A DNA stretch of 64,000 nt from Raphanus sativus. Its lineage: Eukaryota > Streptophyta > Magnoliopsida > Brassicales > Brassicaceae. Location of the stretch: the NCBI RefSeq assembly GCF_000801105.2, contig NC_079514.1, forward strand, positions 23,166,293-23,230,292. Reading direction: 5' to 3'. A model generated the notes under the pieces. The model was not told where the DNA came from. It ran no database searches and worked only from the letters and a program-made list of their open reading frames with translations. A program made the translations under genes and the position numbers. How positions within the stretch are numbered: position 1 is the stretch's first letter; every line of letters starts with the position of its first letter. Positions 9,718 to 21,600 of this stretch are shown piece after piece.

Positions 9718-11400
9718 TTTATCTTTTTACAGTCCTTACATTAGAAAAATAAATAAAAGCATAATTTTTCTATAACAATTAAAATATACAACAAAATATT
9801 ATAAACACTGTTTATTAATAAAATATTATATTTTAATAGTAAATTACATATAAACAAACGTCTTTTACAAATGAAACCATGTTTTTCTAAAAATACAAAA
9901 TTATTCATTATTGAGTTAATTTGTTAAATATACATGAAAGTGAATCAAATTAGGTAACTACCCTATGTGCTTGGAAACTCCTCTTTACTGTTCAATATTT
10001 GGTCTGCTCTACCGATTTTAGCCCTACTCTCTTCTTCCTCATTCATTTCTTCCTATATTTTTCTTTTTTGTTGAAATCTTCCACATCAAATTCTTACAAG
10101 TTTTTTGTACAACTCTCTCCAATCCTTAAACTAATTCATCAAACTCTTTTTTTCATTTCGTCGAGGTTTCTTTTCATTTCATGTCCCCCAATGCAAAATA
10201 TGTTTGCAACACCAATCTTCTGTAATTTACTTCTCTTTCTCATCTGGTTCTTGCCACCATGATTCAGTTTGGGAATATTTTATTATGATTCAAGAATCAA
10301 AATCAAAGGAATGAATAAGGGATTGCGACTACAGTATCTCAATAAATTGGAAATCTACAATTTTTATAAGTTTTGATTTTAAACAGTATATAGATTGTTA
10401 GCTGATAACTTTTTATTAAAAATATATTTATCAAGTTATAAAATGAAGTAACCTCTGAGCTTTTTACTTATATGGTAAACAATGTGTTAACGGGTCTCCA
10501 ATATCATATCGTTGTAGATGATATATGTTCTTTAACTGTTACATGGTTTGTTAGATGACACATTGATAGTTAACTGATACACAATTTTATATATGATTTG
10601 TTAAATGATACATTTTTTTGATAAATAATTGGTTAGTTGTTACATGATTTGTTGTTTGATACATGTTTTTGTTAATTGATATATAGTTCGATATCAAATA
10701 ATAAATATTTACTAGTATGTAGAATAACACTTCATTTAACTCTCTATGAAAATAATTATGATTAATTTGTAAAGTGTCTAAATAATCAATGGTCAATAGC
10801 ACACAAAAAAAGAGTATTCATTGTTTGAAATCAAACAATATATCAACTAACAAAACACATAGCAGGTAACAAATCATGTATCATTTAACAGACGTGTTTC
10901 CAAATAACTATATAAAATTAAGGTTTTAATCAGCATTAATAATATCCGGTAACTAGAAAAAAGCCGAGTAACATTAATGTTATCCAAAATTAAAAAAAAA
11001 AAACAACTTTACGCACTCGCTCTCGCCCTCTTGACCTTTGTAGGTGTGTCACCATTTCTTTCTCTTCACCTATCTCAGATTTCACCGTTTTGACATCCGG
11101 TCTCCTGCTCGTTCTTCTTTGGCACAATTGAGCAAAAACTTATATCAATCATTGGAATATGTTACGTCGATAAACCGGAGAATTTATGGGATAGTTTTTG
11201 TGATCGAGGGAGGAGATAATGAAGACTTACTGTGATTATAAGATTAGTTGGTAAATATGAACAAAAAGAGAAGATATGGCTCAATTTTTAGTAAATAGTA
11301 TATTGACAGAAACAATAAAATCTAACAAAGAAAAAAAATTGCAGAAAAGAAGAGAACGAAGAGATGGTGGAGAAGTAAGAGAGGAGAGAGATACATGAGA

Positions 11401-11496
11401 GTAGGGGTATCAGTGGAATTTAAAAAAAATGAATAGTGGACATGGTGAGTAGGGGTATCAGTGGAATTTAAAAAAATGAATAGTGGACATGGTATT
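11401..11496. repeat. Two-copy 48-bp tandem repeat
   Basis: GTAGGGGTATCAGTGGAATT starts at 11401 and again at 11449; each copy continues to GAATAGTGGACATGGT. The copies differ mainly in the length of an A run. Confidence 0.88.
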
Positions 11497-11768
11497 TGCC
11501 TAATATTGATCATTTCTATCTATATGGAGCCTAAATACTCTTCATTATTTTAGTTCCACAATAAACTTTTGCATTTTAATAGCAAAATTTTCTTTGCTTT
11601 TCATTTAATTTTTTCTATTTTTATTTAAAATTTATATGTAAAAGTTAAATTTATAAGATTAAATATAAAAATATAAGGAAATAAAATTCTATGGACTAAA
11701 ATAATAAATAAGAAAGTTATCAATACTATTTAAAATACAAGTGCAAGGACCAAAAAAAAATATAAAAC

Positions 11769-11809
11769 CTCAAATATAAGGTTTTGTAAAGTGAAACCTT
11801 ATATTTGAG
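11769..11809. repeat. Perfect 13-bp inverted repeat
   Basis: CTCAAATATAAGG at 11769-11781 pairs exactly with CCTTATATTTGAG at 11797-11809 around a 15-base loop. Possibly the core of a tiny MITE; no flanking duplication identified. Confidence 0.75.
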
Positions 11810-12239
11810 ATTTCACTGTACAAAACCTTATAATTTGAAGTTTTGAAGTTATTCTTTGAGTACATAAAACCTTATAAGTATGTAACTTGATTTCAAGTTT
11901 AGGAATACTATGAATGCAAGGAATTAAAGAAAATGGAATGTCAACTAATGGAATAATGGAAGTTATGAAATAAAATAAATGGAATGAATAATTGCAGAGA
12001 AATGTTTTTGTAACACAAATGGTAACTTTTTAAGGAATTGAATGGAATGGAATATAATTAAAGCAAATTTTAACTTATATTAAATTATCAGAATAAGTCA
12101 AATATGCTAATATAACGTGTATGATTTTGAAATATAGATTGCATGAAAATTAACAAATAATGTATTAAAAGAAAAATAAATATTTATTTATACTATAGTT
12201 TTAAAACTAAACATACTTATTGTCAAAATGATAATATCT

Positions 12240-12987
12240 ACAAACAATGAGAACAATGTTTTGCGATCCAAATATCCTTAGCAATCTGATCACGAACAGC
12301 TTTCATATATGCTCCAGCTACCGTGCCATCCTCATTTCGAACACTCTGATCATCATTTGCATCATCACTAATATTTTATTTAACATGTAGAACATCATTT
12401 CCTGCTTCTGCCTCTTCAAAATCAATATCTCTAATGTTGCTTCGACGGATGAAATTGGGAAGCCCCATTGTAGAAAATATAACACGTCTTTGTACAGAAA
12501 TACCATACCTCGGAAATTCATTTAAAATCCTCCACTTTTTTCCAAACTCCAAATGTTCGTTCGATTACAGAGAGGAGGGATGCATGCCATTTGTTAAACA
12601 TCTCTTTGCTGTTTCTTGGCGCTTCACCATTCAAAAATTCTTGTAGATGATATCGGATTTTCACAATTACGTTGTTTTCGATACAGAGCTAAGTAACCTC
12701 GACTATTTGCATATCCAGAGTCTACAAGGTAATATTTTCTCTTCTTGACGTGTGGGAAACATAGGATCATCCCGAATTGTTGTAGCTAACACTTTTGCAT
12801 CATGGGCTGACCATGCCATCCCGACAAAACAATACGTGAAAAGCATATCCGCATCACACATGGCCAAAACATTAAGGTTTGTTGTTCCTTTCCGACTTAT
12901 GAAACGTATGGAATCTTTTCCAGGAGTAACCATAACTGGCATGTATGTCCCATCTAATGCTCCCACGAAGCCACTGAAAAAGGACAA
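12240..12987 (-). pseudogene. PIF/Harbinger (DDE_Tnp_4) transposase remnant
   Basis: Read from the - strand, homology runs from about 12987 down to 12240. It begins with GALDGTYMPV, holding the first catalytic Asp, then KGTTNLNVLAMCDADMLFTY and AWSAHDAKVL, holding the second. Further down in other frames come YYLVDSGYANSRGYLA, HASLLSVIERTFGVWKK with the catalytic Glu, and a C-terminal DGTVAGAYMKAVRDQIAKDI. The order is that of HARBI1/ALP1-like transposases. At least two frameshifts or stops separate these blocks, and the N-terminal third is missing. Homology ends at about 12987, a few bases before a CACTACAAGAAA sequence. A dead copy. Confidence 0.85.
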
Positions 12988-12995
12988 TATCGACT

Positions 12996-13190
12996 CACTA
13001 CAAGAAATATTGTCTTTGATAGCGGAGAAGAATAGTGTTTTTTACCTTTCTGCTATGGTTGACATACCCGTTAGTTTTAGATAGTGTTTTTATATTTAGA
13101 AGCGCTATGCTAGAGTAGTATATTTTGAAACGCTATGATAGCATATGTTTGATAGTAAAACAATTCAAACGCTATGTTTAGGTTTTTAAA
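12996..13190. mobile_element. Possible terminus of a non-autonomous CACTA-like element
   Basis: CACTACAAGAAA at 12996 matches the first 12 bases of the intact CACTA element at 23271. Repeated AGCGCTATG / AACGCTATG words follow (about 13105-13170), resembling subterminal repeats. Transposase homology stops just before it, so it may have inserted into that gene. No matching end (TTCTTGTAGTG) was seen downstream, so the other boundary is unknown. Confidence 0.45.
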
Positions 13191-15002
13191 TCTCTAAACC
13201 TTAAACAAGTTTTTAAACCCTAAACTCTAAACATAAACCTTAAAACTGTTATATTTTCGTAATATGACTTCAAATCTTGAATTTGAACTCAAGTTTTTTT
13301 CTTTTAAAATTTGAAATTTTATGTTTGGCCTTTTCAATCTCTATACCCTATACATTAAACTCTAAACCAAAAACACAAACTTTAGACTCTAATATTTAAC
13401 ATCAAATCTTTAATTTAACTTTAAATCTTAATAAAACTCGAAAGTAATATTTTTCAAAAGTTAATATCAGATCTTAAATCAGTATCCAAACCCTTTAACC
13501 CTCAAACCCTATATTCAAACATCAATTATAAAATCCAAACTTTAAATCAAAATTTTTAAAACTTATTACATAAAATCTTAAATTATAAATCATAAAAATA
13601 AAATCTAATCACTTTGTTAAAGTTATATATCGTTAGATTTATAAATATAAATGATAATTTAATTTTATATAGATAAAATTACTTAACAATCAAATTATAA
13701 TATTTAAACAACTATTAAATAAATTATTGTTTAAAACATGGAGTATGATTAATCGTTAACAAAAAAAGGAATATGATTAATCATGATCGCATGAAGATAA
13801 AACAGAAAAATAAATTTGGAGGAAGTGTCATCTGCAATAACTAAAGCTTTGAATAACTAATATAATAACAATAGCCAAATATCCATTAATTAACGTCATC
13901 TTATTCTAAAAACGTAACGAGAAGTGATCAAATTCTATACAACTTCAATATGTAGCAAACAAATCTAACTTATATACAACCTATTGATCAAACATCAATA
14001 TTTAAGATCTTTCTCAGAAAAAAAACATTATAGCAATAATGAAAGGAGATATGACTTACTAGGAGAGAAAGCAAACTTTGATACCTAGGAAGAGATGTTG
14101 TTATTATTTTGCTTAGTTAGTAACAAATCTTAAAAATCTACCAGAATTTTAAATTTTGAAACCTTAACAAATCTGTTATTTGACTGCCATAAATAAGTTT
14201 CATAATATTTAAATTAAAAATATTTTTTTCACTTAGTTAGATTCCATTCCATTCATTCATGTTCTTTCTTTTTATCATGAACTAGATACAGGCCCACGCT
14301 ATGCGCAGATATTGTTATTTAAAATTTGTATTTCTACTTTATATTATATATATATATATTTGACATCTATATAATATATATGTTATGTGTATAAAATTTC
14401 TTTGTGTTAAAATATGTACATGGTGTTACCTTATAATGTATAATATTCCATATGTAATAATTTAATGTTTTAACTTGGCGATTAATTATGAAATTATTTT
14501 CTTTAAATTGAAAAATCAATTTTGCTTAAATTTCATATTCTTTTATTTTACATATTTTCTTTACATAGTATCTTTCTACATTGTAACTATCAAATGTATT
14601 TTTAAAGTAATACTTGCTTATTTGTGTTCTAGATATATATCTTATTAAACATTAAGATTATTTTTATTTTAAAATGGATATATAAAAATTAAAATATATT
14701 TAACAAAAAATATATATAATTTTTTTAATATATTAAACAGAGTTATGGGAATTTCTTATTTCACATTTTGTTACAAAAATATTAAACACATTTGACCCAG
14801 AAAATATTAATGGATAGACTTTTAAGAACCATTAATTTGATAATTAAACTCGTTTTTGGAATAGGCCCAACATTGTAATTTGACAAAGAAACAAAATAAA
14901 GCCCAAACATGTAACAGATTTTGTTCAGGAAGTGTAAGGTCAACCATATTTTTTTTGTTCAAAAAAATTGTTTCTGTCGGTAAAAAGTAAAGAGAACATA
15001 AA
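13191..15002. other. AT-rich spacer with telomere-like words
   Basis: Positions 13190-13540 contain scattered, degenerate AAACCCTAAAC / CTCTAAACC words without a regular period. From 13560 the DNA is very AT-rich, with a (TA)n run near 14345. CTAG at 14282-14285 beside an imperfect hairpin may be a minus-strand Helitron 3' end. No gene seen. Confidence 0.45.
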
Positions 15003-16368
15003 TCTATTCTATTAAAACAGAAGTACACTTTAAAAATACCCCTTAGTTTTTAGTATTATTTACAATGATATGCCACTGAACATTTAATTAATCTTTCTAT
15101 ATTAATGCTTGTCTTTTTCAGTTATTTAATGTGTGTTTCCTAAAAATTCTTTGTCTTTTTTGTTTAATTAATTTATTTCCAAAATAAAATTATATTTAAT
15201 GTGTGTTACCTTTATGATTTTTTATCTTTTTCTGTTTAATTAATACATTTCTAAAATCGAATTCGAAATAAAAAAATTTGGCAACAATAACTAATAAACC
15301 TAACTTATATTGTTCATTGTTTTTTTCCTATTTTCTTATATATATATATGTGTGTGTGTTTGAAAATAATTAATAAACATAGCTTTAAATATTTAATGAA
15401 AAATATTATTTTTTAAATATGTAATTATAATTTTATTATTTATTAGTAATAAATAAAAATAAAAGTCACATTACAATAATCATTTATATAATATATAAAT
15501 ATATTATGTCACATATATTTTTCATATAAATAATACCACAATGTAAGTTCAGTATGATAAATGTTGAAAATATAAAATATATAACACCATATATTTTATA
15601 CAATATATACAACAATTTTATCATACATTATCATAAATTTTGATCCATAAAAAAATATATTTGTACGAATATATTGGATCATATTCTAAAAGTATGGATT
15701 ATACAATTGATGGGTTGTAAAACAAAATAAAACTACTCAATATAAATTATAAATTATTATGTTTCAAAATGTCATATAAACAATAATCGGATAAATTTTT
15801 AAAAACATATATTATCACTTATACAGATAAATACTTATTACAAATTTAGATCACATTCCTAGCTTTTTCCAACTAATTAAAATTTTCAAAAGAAATCTAT
15901 ATTTTTTTGGAAACTTTTCTAACGTGATTTAAAATATTTTCACAGTGCATACACCTTCTCTATTTTGAAAACTATTGATACAACTATAAAAATTGAATAT
16001 TCTATGGAAAAATTGTCTATAATATTTTTATTTTCTTACAAATGTTATAACTAATGTATCAATTTTTTAATACCATACTAACTCATATTTGTATATGTTT
16101 TTTACTTTTAATTCAGAAATTTATTTTCTAGATATTTTATAGATAAATCTAATTATTTAATGTTTGATTTGTTTATATGATGTCCAATAAATATTGGTCA
16201 TATAATTTACTGTAGAACGTAAAAAAATTATTCGATGTAATTAAGGACATTGTTATTTTTTAAATATATTATATTAGTACACACATTACAAACCATGTAT
16301 AATATTTAATATAAACAAAGAAAAAAATGAAAATTGATATCCGCTCGGTCGAGCGGGTCAAAATCTAG
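15003..16368 (+). mobile_element. Non-autonomous Helitron (ATREP-like)
   Basis: The 5' end reads TCTATTCTATTAAAACAGAA at 15003, the TC-type start of Brassicaceae Helitrons. The 3' end at 16341-16368 has the palindrome CCGCTCG-GT-CGAGCGG followed by GTCAAAAT and the terminal CTAG. Flanking bases are A at 15002 and T at 16369, the AT target expected for Helitrons. The 1366 bp between are AT-rich with no Rep/helicase coding, so it would depend on proteins made elsewhere. A (TA)n(TG)n microsatellite lies near 15340. Confidence 0.85.
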
Positions 16369-16979
16369 TTATAACTTTTGTTTCTCAAGACATACATCAG
16401 GCTTGCTATACCGATTGGTGGAAAATTGAAGGTTATCATCTTTACCTAAGTCTTATACTTATTCTGCTCTTAAACCTTGTAGATCACACGGTCATTTGAG
16501 AGAGTCATGGAAAGCAAAAAGTTGATGTTCAAAGCACCAAAGGCAAAATCAATCTGCGATTTTGCAAAGAATAAAAACTTTATCTATATGTTTGTTTAGT
16601 TCTTGGTTCTCACGTTTTGTGTTACTTCATCATTCTCTGTTTTTCCTTTTACTCTGTTTCTGGGTAAATTTATTTCTTCTTGATTTTTTGGTTCTTCTTC
16701 TTGCTTAGTTTCTGTTTGTTAGTTCTTATTTGTCATCTGAAAAGTCAATTTGATCTCACTTATTAGAAGTAGTTCATGTTTCAAACTTCCAAAACCAATT
16801 TTTTTCCTGTTTTTGTGTTGGTTCAATCCTGCTATTTTTCTGATACTAATCCATATCTAACAGTCTATTTTCTCTATCTTCTTAAAAGAAAACCAAAAAA
16901 AATCTCTATGAAGCTCATGAATAAGTGAACGCATGTAAAAATATAGTATTAACATAAAAGAGTTGTTTTAAAATACTTA
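16369..16979. other. Spacer between Helitron and copia element
   Basis: No feature recognised. AT-rich; ends with ACTTA at 16975-16979, the left copy of the copia target-site duplication. Confidence 0.5.
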
Positions 16980-17456
16980 TGTAGAGATTATTAGCTTAGG
17001 TTACTTAGGTTAGAAGTTAACTTGATCTAGGTCTAGTACTGAATATAAAGACACAAGAGATTTAACGAGTTCCCGGCCCTCGGCGCGGTACGTCTCGTGG
17101 GAGAACTTCTGCTCCCAAAATCCACTAGATCAAAGAGTCTCTAGCTACACCAAATCAGTGTGCTAGATAATAGTTTACAATAGGATCAAAAACCCTTAGA
17201 TACAATAGACTTAAGCCTAAGTGATTGATCTTGTGTTGTTGCCTCTTGCTGTCCACCTGATTGACTTGATCCTTGTTGCCGTAAACTGTAGGTTTCCTTT
17301 TGCTTGCCTTAACCTAATCACACAACTAATGACGTCTTATATAATGTGTGTGACTAGGTATAATGAATGCTGGAGTGGGCTTCAGAGAGTGACACAGCCC
17401 ATGCTGTATTCTGTTGTCGCAGACCCAATCTGATTGACTAAGCCCAAGCTTTCACA
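16980..17456 (-). repeat. Copia 3' LTR (477 bp)
   Basis: On + it starts TGTAGAGATTATTAGC and ends GCCCAAGCTTTCACA. It matches the other LTR (22829-23270 plus 30715-30774) almost perfectly but lacks 25 bp near 17187. It supplies the empty-site sequence (GAGTGACACAGCCC near 17390) that proves the CACTA insertion point in its partner. Confidence 0.93.
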
Positions 17457-17473
17457 AATCTCCACCAGCTTGG
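17457..17473 (-). other. Copia polypurine tract
   Basis: On - this reads CCAAGCTGGTGGAGATT, directly before the LTR start TGTGAAAGC. The same GGTGGAGAT core stands beside the 3' LTR of the copia element at 45677-50662. Confidence 0.8.
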
Positions 17474-18616
17474 ATTAGACCCAGTACTTGGCCCAGCAGC
17501 TGATAGATCCATGTGTGTGTCGACAGCCCTAGCTGTCTGAAACTGAAGAGACCGTCTGTCTCTCTCTCACTCTCTCTCTTGTCTCTCTCTTGTTTCTTCG
17601 CGATCTCCACCGCCGCGATTACTTGAAGCTTCACTGAGCTCCGCCATGAGAGATTAACCCCACTCCGCCGTGAGGACGTTGTTCCTCCTCCTCTGACTCT
17701 TCTCTTTTCCCTCTCTCTCGAAGTCTGTTCGCCGCGAGGCGATTCACTTCCCTATGAGCGCGGATGGTTCGATCTGTTGTGGTCTCGCCACCGCTCCATC
17801 TTCACAACCTCAGGTACATCTAATCTCGTCTCATCATACTCGATTAGGATCTTCTGTATAAGGATGTTAGATGGATCTCATGAGAGGTTAACTGACTAGT
17901 GGATTCTTTTCCTTTGCATGTCTATTCTGACAGGTCGTGTCTCTGTTCTTGCAAGACGCGATTGTGATCCTGACATGTCTCTGAGCTCTCCGTCGAGCTT
18001 CACCATCATGATTCATCACTCTTCGTAAACACATATAGACCTCCGTTCGAGGAGCCTTGCCTTCCATATGTTCAGCCTTAGCCGATCTCAACTCTTCTCC
18101 GTGTTGTAGAGGTTGGTTGCCTAGCTTCCAATGAATAAGCTCGGCCTTTCTTCCCTGATCAGACACTGAATGTAGCTGCAATAGCTACCACATACTTCAC
18201 TTCTCTCCTGGTAAGCCTCGCAGAACCTTGTAGCTTAGTAACTTATCTCGAGTTTGTTACTAACCATTGTTCTCTGGCTTCAATGTAGGTTATACTGTAT
18301 TGTTAGATAGTTCATGATGGCGCTTGTACCTTTTTACCAACTGACTCGATCTTCAACTGTGTCTGAGCTGTTTGAGTCTTCTTGGTTACCATGTTGGGAA
18401 TGTCTGGTGGTTTCAACAGCTCCAATAGCTCCACCTGAATCGAGCACTCTCTGTCTCGATTCCCATTATACTCCAGGTGATCCCTTGTTCTTTATTCACA
18501 CTCCCTGTTGACCTTAATTCCACTTTGCACACATACTGACTTCTTCTTGTTTTATGTCTGCACTGTGCGAGGATGGAATCCTTCAACTTGAATCACCTGG
18601 AGTGTCTCCGTTTGGC
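17474..18616 (-). other. Long noncoding stretch between copia pol and PPT
   Basis: About 1.1 kb with no credible protein in the element's sense. On + it is C/T-rich (CTCTCTCT runs near 17560-17600) and resembles a plant 5' leader, with CCTCAG/GTACATC near 17810 as a possible splice donor. It is either an element-specific 3' extension or captured host sequence. Confidence 0.5.
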
Positions 18617-21600
18617 TTAGTTCACGTTCAAAAGCTCGCAGCAAAGCTGGAACTTCTGACCAGGTACCGTCTTAGTTAGGAAATCTGCAGGATTGACATT
18701 AGTATGAATTTTATTTAGGACGATGTCTCCTGCTTCCACTAGGTCCCGAATATAGTTGAACTTAGTGGCAATATGCTTAGTCTTCTCGTGATTGACTGGA
18801 TTTCTTGCTAGTGATAGGGCACTTTGAGAATCACAGTAGAGTCTGATACCTTGTTGCTTGAAACCCAGTTCTGTGCATATTTCTTTTAGCCACATTGCCT
18901 CTTTAGCTGCTTCGTTCATTGCCATGTATTCTGCCTCTGTAGTAGATAATGCAACCACTGATTGTAGGCATGATTTCCACGAGATTGTATTTCCACCCAA
19001 TTTGAATACGTAGCCTGTAACTGATCTCCTTCTATCAATGTCTGTAGCATAATCTGAGTCTGAGTAGCCTTCCACGAATAGTGTAGAGCTTTTCTTGAAT
19101 GTTAAGTTCGAATTCACAGCTCCCTTTAAGTACTTTAGAATCCACTGTACAGCTTTCCAGTGTTCTCTGCTTGGTTTGCTCATAAACCGGCATACATAGC
19201 CAACTGCGAATCCTAGGTCAGGCCTCGAACCCACCATAGCGTACATTAGGCTTCCCACGGCACTTGCGTATGGAATCCTTTCCATATGTGACGCCTCCAC
19301 TTTCCATTCTTCATCATCTAGGCTTCTCAATTTAAAATGTGATGCAATAGGAGTTATTACTGTCTTAGAATCTTGCATTCCGAAAGTCTTTAGAACCTTC
19401 TCAATATATTTCCTCTGTGATAGAATCAGAGTCCCTTTCTCTCGATCTCTTATGATGTCCATGCCTAAGATTCTCGATGCTTTTCCCATGTCTTTCATCT
19501 CAAACTCCCCACTTAGCTTCTCTTAAAGGTCCTTAATAACCTTCTTGTTCCCAGAAGCAATCAACATGTCGTCGACATATAGGAGTAGGTAGATGGCTTT
19601 ATCGGTTTGAACATCTCTCATGTACACGCATAGGTCTTTGCTGCACCGTTCAAACAATTGGTCCTTCATGAAGCTGTTGAACCTATGGTTCCATCTCCTG
19701 GGGCTTTGCTTTAGGCCGTACAAGGACTTTCTCAACAGACACACTTTATTCTCTGTCCCTGTTTTTATAAACCCCTCAGGCTGTTCCATTAGGATCCTTT
19801 CTTCCAGGCTTCCATGTAGGAAAGCTGTTTTGACATCCATCTGTTCTAGTTCTATGTCTAGGCTCACCACAATACTAAGCATAAGTCTGATGGAGACATG
19901 CTTCACAACTGGAGAAAATATCTCGTTGTAGTCAACCCCTTCGGTTTGTGAATACCCCTTAGCAACTAGTCTGCCCTTATAGCGTTCATCCTCTACTCCT
20001 GGAATCCCAGGCTTCAATTTAAATAACCATCTGCATCCAACTAGCTTTGCCTTTGCTGGTCGATCAATGAGATCCCATGTTCGATTCTTTCTGTGGGAAT
20101 CCATTTCCTCATCAGCAGCCTGTTTCCATAATTTTCTTTGTCGACTTCTCATCGCCTCAGAATATGACTTACGTTCCTCAACCTCCAAATCTGCAATAAC
20201 ATTGAGCGCGTAAGCTACAAAGTTCCCATCTTCATATCGTGATGGAGGTCTTATGTTCTGTCTCCTTTCCCTATCTCGAGCCAAAACATATGTGTCTAGG
20301 TTTTCAGTGTCTGTTTCCTCAGTTTCTTGAGTCTCTTCCTGATCATCTGAATCGTGTGAGTTCTCTGATGATGATTCTTCTGATGATGATTCTTCTCCAC
20401 CTTGATTAGAGGTACCTTCGACAGGAATAGGAGAAGGTCCTCTGATCAAATCATCACTGAACGACACCTTTTTCTTAACATTCTTTCCATGACTGGACTC
20501 TTTGTTTGTGGTACCTTTATTACAAGCCTCTTTCTCAGCAACCGTGTGCTTGTATAGTTCCTCTTCATTGAATACCACATTTCTGCTAGTTCTGCATCTC
20601 CCTTCGTCCTCAATCCAAACTCGGTATCCCTTAATGCCCATTGGATAACCCACAAACACTCCTTTAATTGCTCTAGGTCATGTTTTCTCTTCTGTTATGT
20701 GAACGAATGCAGAACAACCAAATGTTCTTAGATGCCCCAAGTCGGGTTTTGCCCCTGACCAGACTTCCTCTGGCATCTTAAACTCCATAGTAGAATTAGG
20801 TGACCTATTAATTAAATGGATCGCAGTAGATGCTGGTTCTGCCCAAAAACTTTGATCCAAGTCAGATTCGGCTAGCATACATCTCACTTTATCCATAATC
20901 GTCCTATTCATCCTCTCTGAAACCCCATTCTGCTGTGGGGTATAGCTACACGTTCGATGTCTTTTAATTCCAGCCTTTTTGCAATATTCATCAAACTGCC
21001 TGTTACAGAATTCCAGACCGTTATCGGTTCTCAAGCATTTGATCTTCTTCTCGGTCTTAGTCTCCACCTCAGCCTTCCATTCTCTGAACATAGAAAATAC
21101 CTCATCCTTGGTCTTTAAGAAATAAATCCAGACCTTCTTCGAATAATCATCAATAAACGTCACGAAATATTTATTTCCAGCAAGACTGTCTGGTGTAGAA
21201 GGAGAACCCCAAAGATCCGAGTGAACATATTCTAGAATTCCTTTACTCACACGCTTAGCTTTAGGAAAACTTTGCTTGTGAGATTTTCCAATAATGCAGT
21301 GCTCGCAGAAATCCAGTGTCTTAACATCCTTGTCAGTAATAAATCCCCTTTTGACAAGTTCAGACATGTTGTTAAGATTCATGTGACCGAGGCGTGAGTG
21401 CCAGACATTAGTCATATTTTTCACAGCTTTAGAAAGATTTGCCTCACCTCGTAGGACAGTTCCCTGTAGGTAGTATAATCCCTGTTGATATTTCCCTGAG
21501 ATAACCATTTTATTGTCCTTATAGAAATTAACCATAAGGTCCTTGCCTTCATATCGACATCCTGAAGTTTCCAGCAAACCATAAGAAATTAGATTCCTGC

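Larger units (their letters stand above)
9718..12239. other. AT-rich intergenic region with small repeats
   Basis: No gene supported. Positions 10500-10900 contain many loose copies of words such as TGATACATG and TTAGTTGATA, a degenerate low-copy repeat. A 48-bp repeat and a hairpin are listed separately. GAATGGAATGGAAT at 12040-12053 is matched in inverted orientation by ATTCCATTCCATTC at 14241-14254. The two may bracket the Harbinger remnant. Confidence 0.5.

Noticed and set aside
13190..13540. AAACCCTAAAC words as an interstitial telomere
   Set aside because: No regular 7-bp period; the words are scattered and degenerate.
14276..14310. Minus-strand Helitron 3' end (CTAG with an imperfect CGC/GCG hairpin)
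   Set aside because: The hairpin is weak and no 5' terminus was found, so I did not call an element.
16980..17456. Forward frame shared by 17221-17433 and 23095-23385 as a gene
   Set aside because: Both lie in the copia LTRs; the match is the LTR repeat, and the reading frame is fortuitous.
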